This document shows, piece by piece, positions 27,857 through 38,300 of a DNA stretch of 64,000 bases. How positions within the stretch are numbered: the first letter of the stretch is position 1; each line of letters starts with the position of its first letter. A program made the position numbers and the translations under genes. This stretch comes from Methylogaea oryzae (GTDB lineage: Bacteria; Pseudomonadota; Gammaproteobacteria; Methylococcales; Methylococcaceae): positions 674,501-738,500 of the forward strand of contig NZ_AP019782.1 in the NCBI RefSeq assembly GCF_019669985.1, written 5' to 3'. The notes under the pieces are model-generated. The model did no database searches, was not told the origin of the DNA, and saw only the letters and a program-made list of their open reading frames with translations.

Positions 27857-28587
27857 TAGGCTGCCTCCCCGGTGTAGTAACGGAAGGCGGCGGCGATGTC
27901 GGCCGCATTGGCCGCTTGCAGCACGTCGGGCACGGCGCCCTGGGCGCGCACTTTGCCCTGGTGCAGCACGATGAGGCGATCGGAAGGGTAAATTTCGTCG
28001 ATGAGGTGGCTGGCCCACAGCACGGCGATGCCCTGTTCGGCGGCCAGATGGTGCACGTAATCGACGATGGCCTTGCGGCTGGGCACGTCCAGGCCCACGG
28101 TGGGCTCGTCCAGCAGCAGCAGGGAAGGCTTGTGTAGCAGGGCACGGGCGATTTCCACCCGCCTTCTGTGGCCGCCGTTGAGCTGGCGGACTTTTTCGAA
28201 ACGCCGCTCGTACATGCCCTGGCGCTCCAGTTCCTCTTGGATGCGCGCATCGGCCTCTTTGCGGCCGATGCCGTGCAGGGCGGCGTGGTAGCGCAGGTTT
28301 TGCGTCACGCTCAAGTCCATGTCCAAAGTCGGCTGCTGGAACACGACCCCCAGGCGGGCCAGGGCTGGTCGCGATTGGCTCTTCACATCAAAACCGGCGA
28401 TGGCGATGCGGCCGTCGCGGCTGTCGTAGAGGTGGGTGATGAGGGCGAACAGCGTGCTCTTGCCGGCGCCGTTGGGCCCCAGCAGGATGCAGCACTGGCC
28501 GGCTTCCACGGCGAAGCCGACGCCGTCCAGGGCGGCTTTCTTGCCGTAGGCGTAGGAGAGGTGGTCGATTTTCAGGGCGGTGGTCAT
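27856..28587 (-). CDS. ABC transporter ATP-binding protein, PQQ-alcohol-dehydrogenase-associated type
   Basis: A 243-residue nucleotide-binding subunit: Walker A LLGPNGAGKSTL (residues about 36-47), Q-loop VVFQQPTLD, Walker B LLLLDEPTVGLD and a switch histidine in WASHLIDE. The signature loop is LNGGHRRRVEIARALLH instead of LSGGQ, which is characteristic of the subfamily linked to PQQ-dependent alcohol dehydrogenases. It forms a two-gene exporter with the next gene. In a methylotroph it could serve methanol dehydrogenase biogenesis or product export, but this is inference. Confidence 0.88.
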   Translation of the reverse strand: MTTALKIDHLSYAYGKKAALDGVGFAVEAGQCCILLGPNGAGKSTLFALITHLYDSRDGRIAIAGFDVKSQSRPALARLGVVFQQPTLDMDLSVTQNLRYHAALHGIGRKEADARIQEELERQGMYERRFEKVRQLNGGHRRRVEIARALLHKPSLLLLDEPTVGLDVPSRKAIVDYVHHLAAEQGIAVLWASHLIDEIYPSDRLIVLHQGKVRAQGAVPDVLQAANAADIAAAFRYYTGEAA

Positions 28588-28636
28588 GGGCGCGTTATCG
28601 ATTTCGAATAGCGAGCTAGGGCGCCGTAGGCGTGTT

Positions 28637-28966
28637 TCATTTGGTTAGAGGGTATTGGTTGTCCCAGCCGAACAAAACCAGCATGAGCTCAGGTTGGGCG
28701 AGCATTGCAGCACCTGCCAACCCCATGAGCAGGCTTAGCACGACGGCAGGAACCCCGGTGATGTAGCCAGCTGGATCTAATCCTTCCCAACCATATGGGA
28801 TGCGGCGCGTTGCCAATTGTACTCCAGCCCCTACGAGCATAAGGAGACCGGCACCACGCATGCCCGCCGTGGAGCTGACGAATAGAAATAGCGCGACGAC
28901 TACTGCGAATGCGCTGAATCTGGCTATGGTCCAGCGAGTTGACCTTTCTGGTGGAGGCAATCTCAT
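28637..28966 (-). CDS. Hypothetical small membrane protein
   Basis: A 109-residue protein with a basic N-terminus and three hydrophobic segments (about 14-31, 38-52, 71-90). I recognise no family. It starts 7 bp after holC on the same strand, so it may be carried on the pepA-holC transcript. The base composition is somewhat lower in GC than its neighbours, which hints at later acquisition. Confidence 0.6.
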   Translation of the reverse strand: MRLPPPERSTRWTIARFSAFAVVVALFLFVSSTAGMRGAGLLMLVGAGVQLATRRIPYGWEGLDPAGYITGVPAVVLSLLMGLAGAAMLAQPELMLVLFGWDNQYPLTK

Positions 28967-28973
28967 GGATGGG

Positions 28974-29426
28974 TTAGCCGTTCATCGGCGGCGCCGTTTC
29001 CAGATCGTGGGTTTCAAGCTGGTAGCCCAGCGCCTTGTACTGGCGAAAATGCTCGCGGCTCATGTGCCGTTCCTCGTCGCCTTGCGGCACCAGTTCGGCG
29101 ATGCGCTGGAAACGGCCGTTCCATTCGGGAATGGCAGGAGCGAGGTTGATGAGCACATCGCAGTCTTCGGGCCGCTGGTCGCCTTGGCCGAGGGTGACCG
29201 GCGTGAATTCGTCCGGCTCCGCCGCGCCCAGCCGCAGGTGGGGCACGAAGCTGGAGGCGCGGAAGCTCCACAGCAGGTCGTCCAGGACTTGGGCTTCCGC
29301 CCCGTCGCGGCTGTGGATGTGGATGCGGTGGCCGCCCCGGTAGGCTTTTTCCGCCAGGCGGCACACCCATACCAGCCGCTCACGGGCGTCGCTCGTGGGC
29401 AGCAGGTAAAAATCCACTCGGGTCAT
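28974..29426 (-). CDS. holC: DNA polymerase III chi subunit
   Basis: A 150-residue subunit of the clamp-loader complex that binds SSB. Signatures: [19 protein letters not shown] at the N-terminus, [32 protein letters not shown], and ending [16 protein letters not shown]. Its ATG overlaps the pepA stop by four bases (ATGA), the usual pepA-holC arrangement. Confidence 0.94.
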   Translation of the reverse strand: MTRVDFYLLPTSDARERLVWVCRLAEKAYRGGHRIHIHSRDGAEAQVLDDLLWSFRASSFVPHLRLGAAEPDEFTPVTLGQGDQRPEDCDVLINLAPAIPEWNGRFQRIAELVPQGDEERHMSREHFRQYKALGYQLETHDLETAPPMNG

Positions 29427-30907
29427 TTGGCCCGGTTCAACAGAAACTGCGCGATCAGCGGCACCGGCCGTCCGGTGGCACCCTTGTCGGCGCCGGTTTT
29501 CCAGGCGGTGCCGGCGATGTCCAAGTGGGCCCAGCGGAATTTCTTGGCGAAGCGGGACAGGAAGCAGGCGGCAGTGATGGAGCCGCCGTCCGGGCCGCCG
29601 ATATTGGCCACGTCGGCGAAGTTGGACTTGAGCTGCTCCTGGTATTCGTCCCAGATGGGCATGCGCCAGGCTCTGTCGCCGGCTTCATCGCCCGCCTTCA
29701 GCAGTTCGTCGCAGAGGGCGTCGTCGTTGCCCATGAGGCCGCTGGGCTGGCGGCCCAAGGCGACGATGCAGGCGCCGGTCAGGGTTGCCATGTCCACCAC
29801 CAGCTCCGGGTTGTAGCGCTCGGCGTAGGTGAGGGTGTCGCACAGGATCAGGCGGCCTTCGGCATCGGTGTTGAGGATTTCGATGGTGATGCCGGCCATG
29901 CTGGTGACGATGTCGCCGGGCTTGTTGGCATTGCCGCCGGGCAGGTTTTCCGTAGCCGGGACCAGGCCCACCAGGTTCATGGGCAGGGCCAGTTCCGCCG
30001 CCATCTGCATCAGCCCCAGCACGCTGGCGCCGCCGCACATGTCGTATTTCATCTCGTCCATGCCGGCGGCGGGCTTGAGGGAGATGCCGCCGGCGTCGAA
30101 GGTGAGGCCCTTGCCCACCAGTACCACCGGCTTGGCTTTGGCGTCGCCGCCCTTGTATTCCAGCACGATGAGCTTGGCCGGCTGGCGGCTGCCCTTGGAC
30201 ACGGACAGCAGCGCGCCCATGCGCAGCTCTTCCATGTCGGCTTCGTTGAGGATTTTTGCCTTGAGCTTTTTGTGTTGTTTCGCCAAGCGCTCGGCTTGTT
30301 CCGCCAGATAAGCGGGGGTGCAAAGGTTGCCCGGCAGGTTGGCCAGGTCTTTGGCGAGTTCCATGCCGCGGGCGATGGCCAGGCCTTGGGCCAGGCCGGT
30401 CGCCGCCGCATCTCGGTCGGCGCAGAGGAAAGCGGTTTTCTTCAGCTTGGGCGGTTTGTTGCTGTCGTTGCCGCTTTTGCACTGGGTGAACTGGTATAGC
30501 CCTTCTTCGAAGGCGATAGCCGCTTGGCGCGTTTTCCACCGGCTGTCGCGCTGGGCCACTTCCAGGTCGGTCAGGGCGCACAGGGCGTCGTTGGCGCCGC
30601 AGTCCTTGACGGCTTTTATGGCGGCGGACAGGGCCTTGCGGTAGTCTTTATCCGTCGTGTCGCCTTCCTTGCCTAGGCCGACCAGCAGCAGGCGTTCCGC
30701 TTTGCCGTGGGGCAAATGGTTGACGAGCAGGGTTTCGCCCGGTTTCCCGGCGGGGTCGTCGCGCTTGAGCAGGCGCGAGATCAGCCCGTCCAAGGCGTCA
30801 TCCATGGCTTGCGTGGCGGCGGGCAATTTGCGTTTTTCGAAATAGCCCAGAATCAGGCAACCGCAGGCGTGTTTTTCTGGAAAACCGGTTTCTATAGAAT
30901 AATCCAT
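29423..30907 (-). CDS. pepA: Leucyl aminopeptidase (PepA)
   Basis: A 494-residue M17 metalloaminopeptidase that releases N-terminal residues; in E. coli it also binds DNA at Xer sites. Two-metal and catalytic motifs are visible: [26 protein letters not shown], and [10 protein letters not shown]. The N-terminal macro-like domain is present and the length is usual. It diverges from lptF across 63 bp and is followed by holC. Confidence 0.95.
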   Translation of the reverse strand: MDYSIETGFPEKHACGCLILGYFEKRKLPAATQAMDDALDGLISRLLKRDDPAGKPGETLLVNHLPHGKAERLLLVGLGKEGDTTDKDYRKALSAAIKAVKDCGANDALCALTDLEVAQRDSRWKTRQAAIAFEEGLYQFTQCKSGNDSNKPPKLKKTAFLCADRDAAATGLAQGLAIARGMELAKDLANLPGNLCTPAYLAEQAERLAKQHKKLKAKILNEADMEELRMGALLSVSKGSRQPAKLIVLEYKGGDAKAKPVVLVGKGLTFDAGGISLKPAAGMDEMKYDMCGGASVLGLMQMAAELALPMNLVGLVPATENLPGGNANKPGDIVTSMAGITIEILNTDAEGRLILCDTLTYAERYNPELVVDMATLTGACIVALGRQPSGLMGNDDALCDELLKAGDEAGDRAWRMPIWDEYQEQLKSNFADVANIGGPDGGSITAACFLSRFAKKFRWAHLDIAGTAWKTGADKGATGRPVPLIAQFLLNRAK

Positions 30908-30970
30908 GGGTATCTCATCAACAGGCGAAGGAACGGTCCGGGCGTGGCGCGACGAGCGCGGGCGTGACGG

Positions 30971-32152
30971 ATGGCGTTAAAGTCTACCGGACTCACCATG
31001 AATTTCCATCCCGCCGGCGCGCTGTGGCGCCGGGTTAAGCGATCGATCGCCGTGTTTGACTGCATGGTCGCCGTCGAGGCGGCCGCCACCATGACGGCAG
31101 CGCTCAGCGTGCTGGTGCTGATCATCGTCAGCAAGCGTTTTTTGCGCATTTTGGCCAAGGCCATCGAAGGCGAAGTCAGCGGCCAGGCGATTTTCCTGTT
31201 GCTGGGCCTGAAGATCGTCGCCGCCACCATCAGCCTGCTGCCCTCGGCGGCGTTCCTGGCGGTGCTGATGACTTTGGGGCGCATGTACCGCGACAACGAA
31301 ATGTCGGTGCTGGCGTCGGCGGGCGCCGGCTTGGCCAGGCTTTACCGGGCGGTGCTGGTGTTCGTCCTGCCGCTGGTTGTGGTGGGGTGGTATCTGGCCC
31401 TGAACGTGCTGCCCTGGACCGAGCAGCAAACCCGCAAACTCTACGAAATCGAGGAAAAAACCGCCGATATCCGCGGCATCAAAGAAGGCAAATTCTCCGA
31501 GTCCAGCGACGGCGCCACGGTGTTCTACGTGGAGGAGTACAAAGAACGGGAGAGCATGCGCAATATCTTTGTGCAGAGCGACGAGCACAACAAGCTGGGC
31601 ATCGTGTCCTCCGATACCGGCTACTTGAAAGTCATGGACAACGGCGACCAGTTTATCGTGCTGCAAAACGGCACCCGCTACGACGGCATCCCCGGCACGG
31701 CTAACTTCATCATCACCGAATTCAAAGAGTATGGCGTCAAGATCAAGGGGAAATCCTCCAAGGACAAGGAGGAGGGCAAGCCTCCGGAGCAAAGCATTAA
31801 AAGCAGCCAGGAGCTGGTGCAGTCGGCCCAGCCGCGGGACATCGCCGAGTATCAAAAACGGTTGGCCGTGCCTTTCGGCGTGCTGATGCTGGGGCTGCTG
31901 GCCGTGCCGCTGTCGCGCCTGGCGCCCCGCGCCGGCGTTTACGGCAATTTGTTCGCCGCGTTCTTCATTTACATCGCCTACGAAAACATGCAGCGCATCA
32001 TGCAGGGCATGGTGATCGCGTCGAAAGTCCCCGCCTGGCTGGGATATAGCGGCGTATACCTGCTCATGGCCGTCGTCACCACGGCGCTGGTGGTGCGGTC
32101 CGTCGGCCCGCGCTGGGTGGCGCAGTTGATCAGGGGGTGGGTGGGCCGATGA
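30971..32152 (+). CDS. lptF: LPS export permease LptF
   Basis: A 393-residue inner-membrane subunit of the LptB2FGC lipopolysaccharide extractor. There are six membrane helices, with a periplasmic beta-jellyroll between helices 3 and 4 (about residues 140-290). [20 protein letters not shown] is the coupling-helix signature and [21 protein letters not shown] begins helix 4. It overlaps lptG by ATGA. The pepA|lptF-lptG layout is standard. Confidence 0.95.
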   Translation: MALKSTGLTMNFHPAGALWRRVKRSIAVFDCMVAVEAAATMTAALSVLVLIIVSKRFLRILAKAIEGEVSGQAIFLLLGLKIVAATISLLPSAAFLAVLMTLGRMYRDNEMSVLASAGAGLARLYRAVLVFVLPLVVVGWYLALNVLPWTEQQTRKLYEIEEKTADIRGIKEGKFSESSDGATVFYVEEYKERESMRNIFVQSDEHNKLGIVSSDTGYLKVMDNGDQFIVLQNGTRYDGIPGTANFIITEFKEYGVKIKGKSSKDKEEGKPPEQSIKSSQELVQSAQPRDIAEYQKRLAVPFGVLMLGLLAVPLSRLAPRAGVYGNLFAAFFIYIAYENMQRIMQGMVIASKVPAWLGYSGVYLLMAVVTTALVVRSVGPRWVAQLIRGWVGR

Positions 32153-33216
32153 AAGTCTTAAACCGTTACATCGGCGCCGAGGTGGTGAAGGGCTCGGCCG
32201 TGGCCGAGCTGGTGCTGTTGTCTTTGCTGACGTTCTTCTCGTTTACCGACGAGATGGGCGACTTGGACAAGGGCGATTACCATCTGCGGCAAGTGTTCCA
32301 ATACTTGCTGTTGATGTCGCCGCGCAACTTCTACGAGTTGATGCCGTCGGCGGCGCTGATCGGCAGCTTGTTCACCCTGGGCGGCTTGGCGAACCACCAG
32401 GAGCTGGTGGCCATGCGCGCAGGCGGCGCCTCCATCCGCGCCATCATTTGGGCGGTGCTGCGGGCCGGCTTGCTGCTGGTGGCCGTGGCGGTGCTGATCG
32501 GCGAGTTCATCGCGCCCAAGGCCGAGCAGGAGGCGCAGATGTTCCGCTCCGCCGCCCAGCAGAAGCGCGTGGTGACCCGCACCGAGCACGGTTTCTGGCT
32601 GCGCGACCAAAATACCTACATCAACATCGGCCAGTTAGGCACTTTGGACGAGCTGTCCAACATCAACCTTTACGAAGTGGACGACAAGCACCACCTCAAG
32701 CGGTCCATGCACGCCGATAAGGCTTATTACGACGACGAGGGCAAGTGGCACTTGCAGCACATCAGCCGCAGCGAATTCGAAGCGGAGCGGGTGAACGTGT
32801 CGACGACGGACGAGGTGGCGTGGAGCTCCGTGTTGGACCCGGCCCTGTTGAGCGTGGTGGTGATCAACCCGGAAAACCTTTCCATGTACGATCTGGCCCG
32901 CTACATCGCGCACATGCGCAACAACAGCCAGAACAGCCAGCCCTACGAATTGGCGTTTTGGGGAAGGCTGGTGACGCCGCTGTCCACTTTGGTGATGTTG
33001 TTCGTGGCCGTGCCGTTCATCCTCAACATCCGCGCCCGGGCCGGCGTCGGCCAGCGCATCGTGCTGGGCACCATCATCGGCTTGGGCTTCAATCTGTTCG
33101 ACAAGATCTTTTCCCACTTGGCGCTGATCTACGAACTCAATCCCTTCTTCGCGGCGGTATTCCCCACCAGCGTGGTGTTCGTCATCGCCTGGTGGTATTT
33201 CCGCAAGGTGTTCTAG
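32149..33216 (+). CDS. lptG: LPS export permease LptG
   Basis: A 355-residue partner of LptF. The start ATG 32149 overlaps the lptF stop (ATGA). The motifs are RYIGAEVVKG at the N-terminus, AALIGSLFTLGGLANHQELVAMRAGG (coupling helix) and FWGRLVTPLSTLVMLFVAVPF in the C-terminal membrane part. The periplasmic jellyroll lies in the middle. The gene ends overlapping the convergent RDD gene by four bases. Confidence 0.95.
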   Translation: MKVLNRYIGAEVVKGSAVAELVLLSLLTFFSFTDEMGDLDKGDYHLRQVFQYLLLMSPRNFYELMPSAALIGSLFTLGGLANHQELVAMRAGGASIRAIIWAVLRAGLLLVAVAVLIGEFIAPKAEQEAQMFRSAAQQKRVVTRTEHGFWLRDQNTYINIGQLGTLDELSNINLYEVDDKHHLKRSMHADKAYYDDEGKWHLQHISRSEFEAERVNVSTTDEVAWSSVLDPALLSVVVINPENLSMYDLARYIAHMRNNSQNSQPYELAFWGRLVTPLSTLVMLFVAVPFILNIRARAGVGQRIVLGTIIGLGFNLFDKIFSHLALIYELNPFFAAVFPTSVVFVIAWWYFRKVF

Positions 33217-33650
33217 GGGCGGCCCTCGGTCCGCTCCCGCACCACCGCCGTGCCGCTCAGCCGGTCGTGCCAAGCGCGCCGCGCCGGGTCGGCCAGCATC
33301 CACAAAAATCCCAATCCCAGCGCGGCGCCTCCCAACAGGGCGGCGCCGAAGCGCAGATAGACCTGTCGCCGGGACGGCGCTCCGCCGCCGCCGTCGACCA
33401 GGCGCAGCCGCCACGAGCGCATGCCGATGGTCTGGCCGCCGTGGGTCCAGCTCCAACCGTTGTAGATCAGGCTGATAGCGATCAGGTAGGCGCCGTACCA
33501 GGGATTGCCCGGCGCCAGCGCCTGGCCGCCGGTCAGCGGCAGCAGCAGGGCGGTGCCGATAAAAAACAGCGCCAGTTGAATCAGCGCGTCGTAGGCCAAG
33601 GCGGCCAAGCGGCGCCAGAAACCGGCCGGTTCCGTGGAGGGGCTATCCAC
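33213..33650 (-). CDS. RDD family membrane protein
   Basis: A 145-residue protein of the RDD family, with the eponymous Arg and Asp residues in WRRLAALAYDALI and a second motif GQTIGMRSWRLRLVD. Three membrane helices are predicted. Its function is unknown; relatives have been linked to ion transport. Its tail overlaps the lptG stop, a conserved neighbourhood in this group. Confidence 0.88.
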   Translation of the reverse strand: MDSPSTEPAGFWRRLAALAYDALIQLALFFIGTALLLPLTGGQALAPGNPWYGAYLIAISLIYNGWSWTHGGQTIGMRSWRLRLVDGGGGAPSRRQVYLRFGAALLGGAALGLGFLWMLADPARRAWHDRLSGTAVVRERTEGRP

Positions 33651-33662
33651 GCGCGGCCTGGA

Positions 33663-33884
33663 TCAGGAAACGGCGGAGTCTTGTTCGCCGCGGGCGTGCG
33701 GGAAGCAGTCGGCGAATTTGGCGCCGAAGAACATGGATAGGTAAACCAGCAGGCCTACCATCACCAGGGACAGGAAAAACGGGAAATGGGAATGGACGAA
33801 TAACACCAAGGCGAAGTCCGTAACGAACAGGCTGGTTTGCACCGGGTGATCCAGGAAATGTTTGAGTTGGAATTTGGACGCCAC
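33663..33884 (-). CDS. Small predicted membrane protein
   Basis: A 73-residue protein starting at GTG 33884, with GAGGAG nine bases upstream; the longer frame to 34445 has no features and runs into the divergent gene. It has two hydrophobic stretches (about 18-31 and 35-54, TDFALVLFVHSHF and FFLSLVMVGLLVYLSMFF). I recognise no family. It lies 12 bp downstream-side of the RDD gene and may be co-transcribed with it. Confidence 0.6.
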   Translation of the reverse strand: MASKFQLKHFLDHPVQTSLFVTDFALVLFVHSHFPFFLSLVMVGLLVYLSMFFGAKFADCFPHARGEQDSAVS

Positions 33885-33940
33885 GGCTCGATCGCTCCTC
33901 GTCGTATAAAAAGGCTTTATGGGGTGGTATGGATGAGTTC

Positions 33941-33955
33941 CCGTATAGTATACGG
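33941..33955. promoter_or_regulatory. Palindrome CCGTATA-G-TATACGG before the signalling cluster
   Basis: A 7+7 bp perfect palindrome with one central base, in the gap between the small membrane gene and the solute-binding gene, about 110 bp before the latter. It could be an operator; the TATA-rich core could also be part of a promoter. Confidence 0.45.
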
Positions 33956-34065
33956 TGGCTGGAAATAGCCGCGCCACTGCGCCAAATCCCGCCGAGGGAT
34001 GCCCGCTGCGGCGGCCCGATCCTGTCGTATGGACACGTTCCCTGAAAACATTGGTCGCTTTTTCC

Positions 34066-35328
34066 ATGCCCATGCGTAGGCCGCTATCCAATCCGTTCGC
34101 TTTCCCGCGCTGGGCGGTCTGGTCCGCGGCGGCGGTTGTAGCGGGATTGCTGGTCGTGGCGGCGCTCGGCCGCAGCCGGCCGCCGGACCCCATCCGCATC
34201 GGCGTGTTGCATTCCCTGACCGGCACCATGGCGGTGAGCGAAGCGCCCCTGGTGGACGCGGTGCAACTGGCGGTGGACGAAATCAACGCCGAGGGCGGCG
34301 TCTTGGGGCGTCCCTTGGCGATGGTGGTGGCGGACGGCCGCTCCGACGAACGCGTTTTCGCCGCCGAGGCCGAACGGTTGATTGTGGACGAAAAAGTCAG
34401 CGCGCTCTTCGCCTGCTGGACCTCGGCTTGCCGCAAGGCGGTCAAGCCGGTGGTGGAACGCCACCGCCATCTGATGTTCTACCCCGTGCAATACGAAGGG
34501 CTGGAACAGTCCCCCAACATTCTCTACGCCGGAGCGGCCCCCAACCAGCAAATCGTCCCCGGCGTGCGCTGGGCCATGGAGCAATTCGGGCCGCGCATTT
34601 ATCTGGTGGGGTCCGACTACATCTTTCCCCTGATCGCCAACCTCATCATTCGCGACTTGAGCGCCGCCAACGGCGGCGAAATCGTGGGCGAGCGCTATGT
34701 GCCCCTGGGAACGCAGGACTTCGCCGAAGTCGCCGCCGATATCCAGTCGAAAAAGCCGGACGTGGTGCTGAACACCCTCAACGGCGACAGCAACGCCGGC
34801 TTCTTCGCCGCTTTGGAGAAGGCCGGCCTGGCCGACGCGCCGCTGGTGTCCTTCAGCGTCGCCGAAGTGGAAATAGGGGCCTGGGGCGGCGCGCGACTGA
34901 CGCATCATTACGGCATTTGGAACTATTTCCAGTCGTTGCCGGGGGAGGCGAACCGGGTTTTCGTCGCCAACTTCAAATCCCGCTTCGGCGCCGATCGGGT
35001 GACCAGCGATCCCATGGAGGCCGCCCACATTGCCGTGCATTTATGGGCGCAGGCGGCGCAAGAAGGCGGCTCGCCCGATCCCGACCGCGTCAATTCCGCG
35101 ACGTTGTTGCGGCAAACCTTGTCGGGGCCTTCCGGCACGGTGGCGGTGGACCCTTCCACCCGGCATTTGTGGAAAATGGTGCGGGTGGGGCGGGTGCGGC
35201 CGGACGGCCAGTTCGAGCAGGTCGCCGCCGCCGGCGCGCCGCTGCGCCCCGCGCCCTGGCCGCTGTACCGGGTGCGCGAGGATTGGCAGTTGCTGGTGGA
35301 TAGATTGTCGGCGGGAGGGGCGCCATGA
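34066..35328 (+). CDS. Urea/amide-type solute-binding protein, membrane-anchored
   Basis: A type I periplasmic binding protein of the UrtA/FmdD/AmiC group, about 420 residues from ATG 34066. An N-terminal helix (about 18-38, AVWSAAAVVAGLLVVAAL) exports or anchors it. The binding lobes begin IRIGVLHSLTGTMAVSE and include INAEGGVLGRPL, ACWTSACRKAVKPVVE, MFYPVQYEGLEQSPNILY and GSDYIFP, all typical of urea/short-amide receptors. No permease or ATPase gene follows. Instead it overlaps a hybrid kinase gene by four bases, which suggests a role as a sensor subunit. The start could also be ATG 34072 or further upstream; the ligand is unproven. Confidence 0.85.
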   Translation: MPMRRPLSNPFAFPRWAVWSAAAVVAGLLVVAALGRSRPPDPIRIGVLHSLTGTMAVSEAPLVDAVQLAVDEINAEGGVLGRPLAMVVADGRSDERVFAAEAERLIVDEKVSALFACWTSACRKAVKPVVERHRHLMFYPVQYEGLEQSPNILYAGAAPNQQIVPGVRWAMEQFGPRIYLVGSDYIFPLIANLIIRDLSAANGGEIVGERYVPLGTQDFAEVAADIQSKKPDVVLNTLNGDSNAGFFAALEKAGLADAPLVSFSVAEVEIGAWGGARLTHHYGIWNYFQSLPGEANRVFVANFKSRFGADRVTSDPMEAAHIAVHLWAQAAQEGGSPDPDRVNSATLLRQTLSGPSGTVAVDPSTRHLWKMVRVGRVRPDGQFEQVAAAGAPLRPAPWPLYRVREDWQLLVDRLSAGGAP

Positions 35329-38300
35329 GCTTCGACGGCATTCTGCCGCGGCTGCTGCTGGCGTTCCTGTTGCTGTCGCCGCTGCCTCTGGCCGGCCTGG
35401 CCTGGTTTTACAGCGGGGTGTTCGAACAGACCTTGATCGATGCGGCGCAGCGCAATCTGGCCGCCGTCGCCGACAAGAAATACGACCAGATCAACGCCTA
35501 TTTCGACGAGCGGCTGGCCAACGGGCTGTGGTTGGCGAGGACGACGAAAATCCAGGAAGCCCTGCCGATGTTATCCGCCTTGGCGGCCCGCGGAGGGCTG
35601 CGGTCGGAGCGCTTCCAGGAGATGCTGCGCCATTACGGCAAATACTATCGCACCACCTACGACAGCATGGGGTATTACGACCTGCTGCTCATCGACGAGG
35701 CCGGCAACGTGGTGTTTTCCATTCGGCGGGAGGCCGATTTGGGCAGCAATCTCAACAGCGGCCCCTATCGCGACAGCGCCCTGGCCGTGGCGCACCGCGA
35801 CGCGTTGGCGCTGTTCGAGGTCCAGACCTCGGTGGATCGCGCTTATGCGCCGTCGGGTGGGGAGCCGGCCATCTTCATCGTCACGCCGGTATTCAGGGAC
35901 GGCAAGGCCATGGGCAGCCTCGTCCTGCAAATGGATATGCGCAAACTCGCCGCCGTTCTCGGCGACAACACCGGCTTGGGCGAAAGCGGCGAAACGGTCC
36001 TGGCGCAATCCATGGAAGGCGGCGCGCGTTATGTCAGCGCCTTGAGACACGTGGACAACGGCGCTTATCGCCAGCTGGTGCCCACGGACGGCCGGCGGGC
36101 CCGGGCGATGTGGTTCGCCTTGGAGGGAAAACGGGGTTACGGCATCGCTACCGATTATGCCGGCACGGAAGTCATCGCCGCTTGGCGGTATTTGCCCGCG
36201 TTGAACTGGGGCATGGTGGTGAAGATCGACACCGCCGAGGCGTTCGCCCCGGTTTACCGCCTGCGCGCGCAAGTCTGGGGCATCCTAGGCCTGCTGCTGC
36301 TGTTCTCCGTCGCCACGGCCTTGGCGATGGGGCGCGGGCTGGTCGCGCCGCTGCAGCATTTGATCTCGGCCACCGGCCGCATCGCCGAAGGCGATTTGCG
36401 GCAGCGCGCCGCGGTGCGCGGCTGGCACGAGTTGCGCGAGCTGGCCGTCAGCTTCAACCGCATGGCGGATCGCGTCAGCGCCGACCAGGCCATGCTGGAG
36501 CGGCGGGTGGAGGCGCGGGTGAGCGAGGTGCAGCGCGCCAAGGCGTTGTACGATGCGCTGGTGGCCAGTATCTCGGCCGGCGTTTACACCTTCCGCAAGC
36601 GGCCGTACGGCGGCATGGGCTTCGAATACGTCAGCCCCCGGTTTTGCGAGCTGCTGGGCGTGGCCCAGGAGGATATTCGGCGCGATCCCGTGCTGCCTTT
36701 CGCGCTGGTGCACCCGGACGACCGGGACGAAATGGCGCGCCGCAATCAGGAGGCCATCGACCGGCTGGCGCCGTTTCGCTTCGAATGCCGCTTCCTGGTG
36801 CGCGGCGAAACCCGCTGGTTTCACATCGAGTCGGACCCGCTGCGCACGGAGGAAGGCGCCAGCGTGTGGAACGGCGTGCTCATCGACATCACCGAACGCA
36901 AGCTGGCGGACGCGGCCCTGGCCGCGGCGGCGGAGCAGACCCGCACGATCGTCGACAATATCCTCGACGGCATTATCGCCATCGACGGGCTCGGCATCAT
37001 TCAGCGCTTCAACCGGGCGGCGGAGCGCATTTTCGGTTATACGGCCGACGAAGTGGTCGGCCGCAATATCAACATGTTGATGCCGGAGCCGCACCATAGC
37101 CTGCACGACAGTTATCTCACCAATTATCGCGCCGGCGGCGTGGGCCTCATTATCGGCCAAGCCAGGGAGGTGGAGGCGTTGCGCAAGAACGGCGAACGGT
37201 TCGCCATGGATTTGCTGGTTTCCGAGGTGCGCCGCTACGGCGGCCCCATGCTGATCGGCATCGTGCGCGACATCACCGAGCGCAAGCGGCTGGAGGCGGC
37301 CCAGTTGGAGTCGGAAGCGCGCTTCCGTTCCACTTTCGACGAGGCCGCGATCGGCATGGCCCTGGTGAGCCCGGAGGGCCGATTCCTGCAGGCCAACGAC
37401 GCCTTGTGCCGTATCGTCGGTTATGCGGAGGACGAGCTGCGGCAAAAGCGCTTCCAGGACATCACCCATCCGGACGACTTGTCCGGCGATTTGGCGCTGG
37501 CGGCGGAGCTGGCCGCCGGCGCCCGCGCCGGTTACCAGCTGGAAAAGCGCTATTTCCACAAGGACGGCCACGTCGTTTGGGTGCAGCTCAACGGCTCGTC
37601 GGTGCGCGACGCGGAGGGGGGGCTGCTGTATTTCATCGCCCAGATTCAAGATATCACCGAGCGCCGGCAAGCCGACGCCGTCTTGCGCGAGGCCTTGTCC
37701 AAAGCCCAGCGCTACAGCGACGCTTTGGACAGCGTGCCGGCCTTCATCTACATCAAGGACAAGCGCTGCCGTTACGTCCACGCCAACCGCGCCGTGCTGG
37801 AATTGTTCGGTTGTTCCGCCGAAGACCTGCCGGGCAGCGACGACAGCCGGTTTTTTCCGCCGGAAGCGGCGGCCAGGCTGCGCGCCGTGGACGAACGGGT
37901 GCTCAACCTGGGCGAGGCGACCCAGGCGGAAATCGACGTGCCGGCGGCGGACGGGCAGCGGCGGCGCGTTTACTGGGAGATCAAGCATCCCATTTACGAC
38001 GGCAACGGCGAAATCTGGGGGCTGTGCGGCGTGTCCACCGACATCACCGAGCGCAAGCTGACGGAGGAGGCGCTGCAAGCGGCCAAGCAGGTGGCCGAAG
38101 CCGCCAGCCGTGCCAAGTCGGAATTTTTGGCCAATATGAGCCATGAAATCCGTACCCCCATGAACGCCATCCTCGGCTTGACCCAGCTGGTGCTGGAAGA
38201 CGAGCTGAGCGCCCGACAAGCGGATTATTTGCGCAAGGTGCACGCGTCGTCCCGGGCGCTGCTCGGCATCCTCAACGATGTCCTGGACTACTCCAAAATC

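Noticed and set aside
34066-35328. Solute-binding subunit of a urea ABC transporter (urtA)
   Set aside because: No urtBCDE or urease genes follow; the overlap with a kinase gene favours a sensory role.
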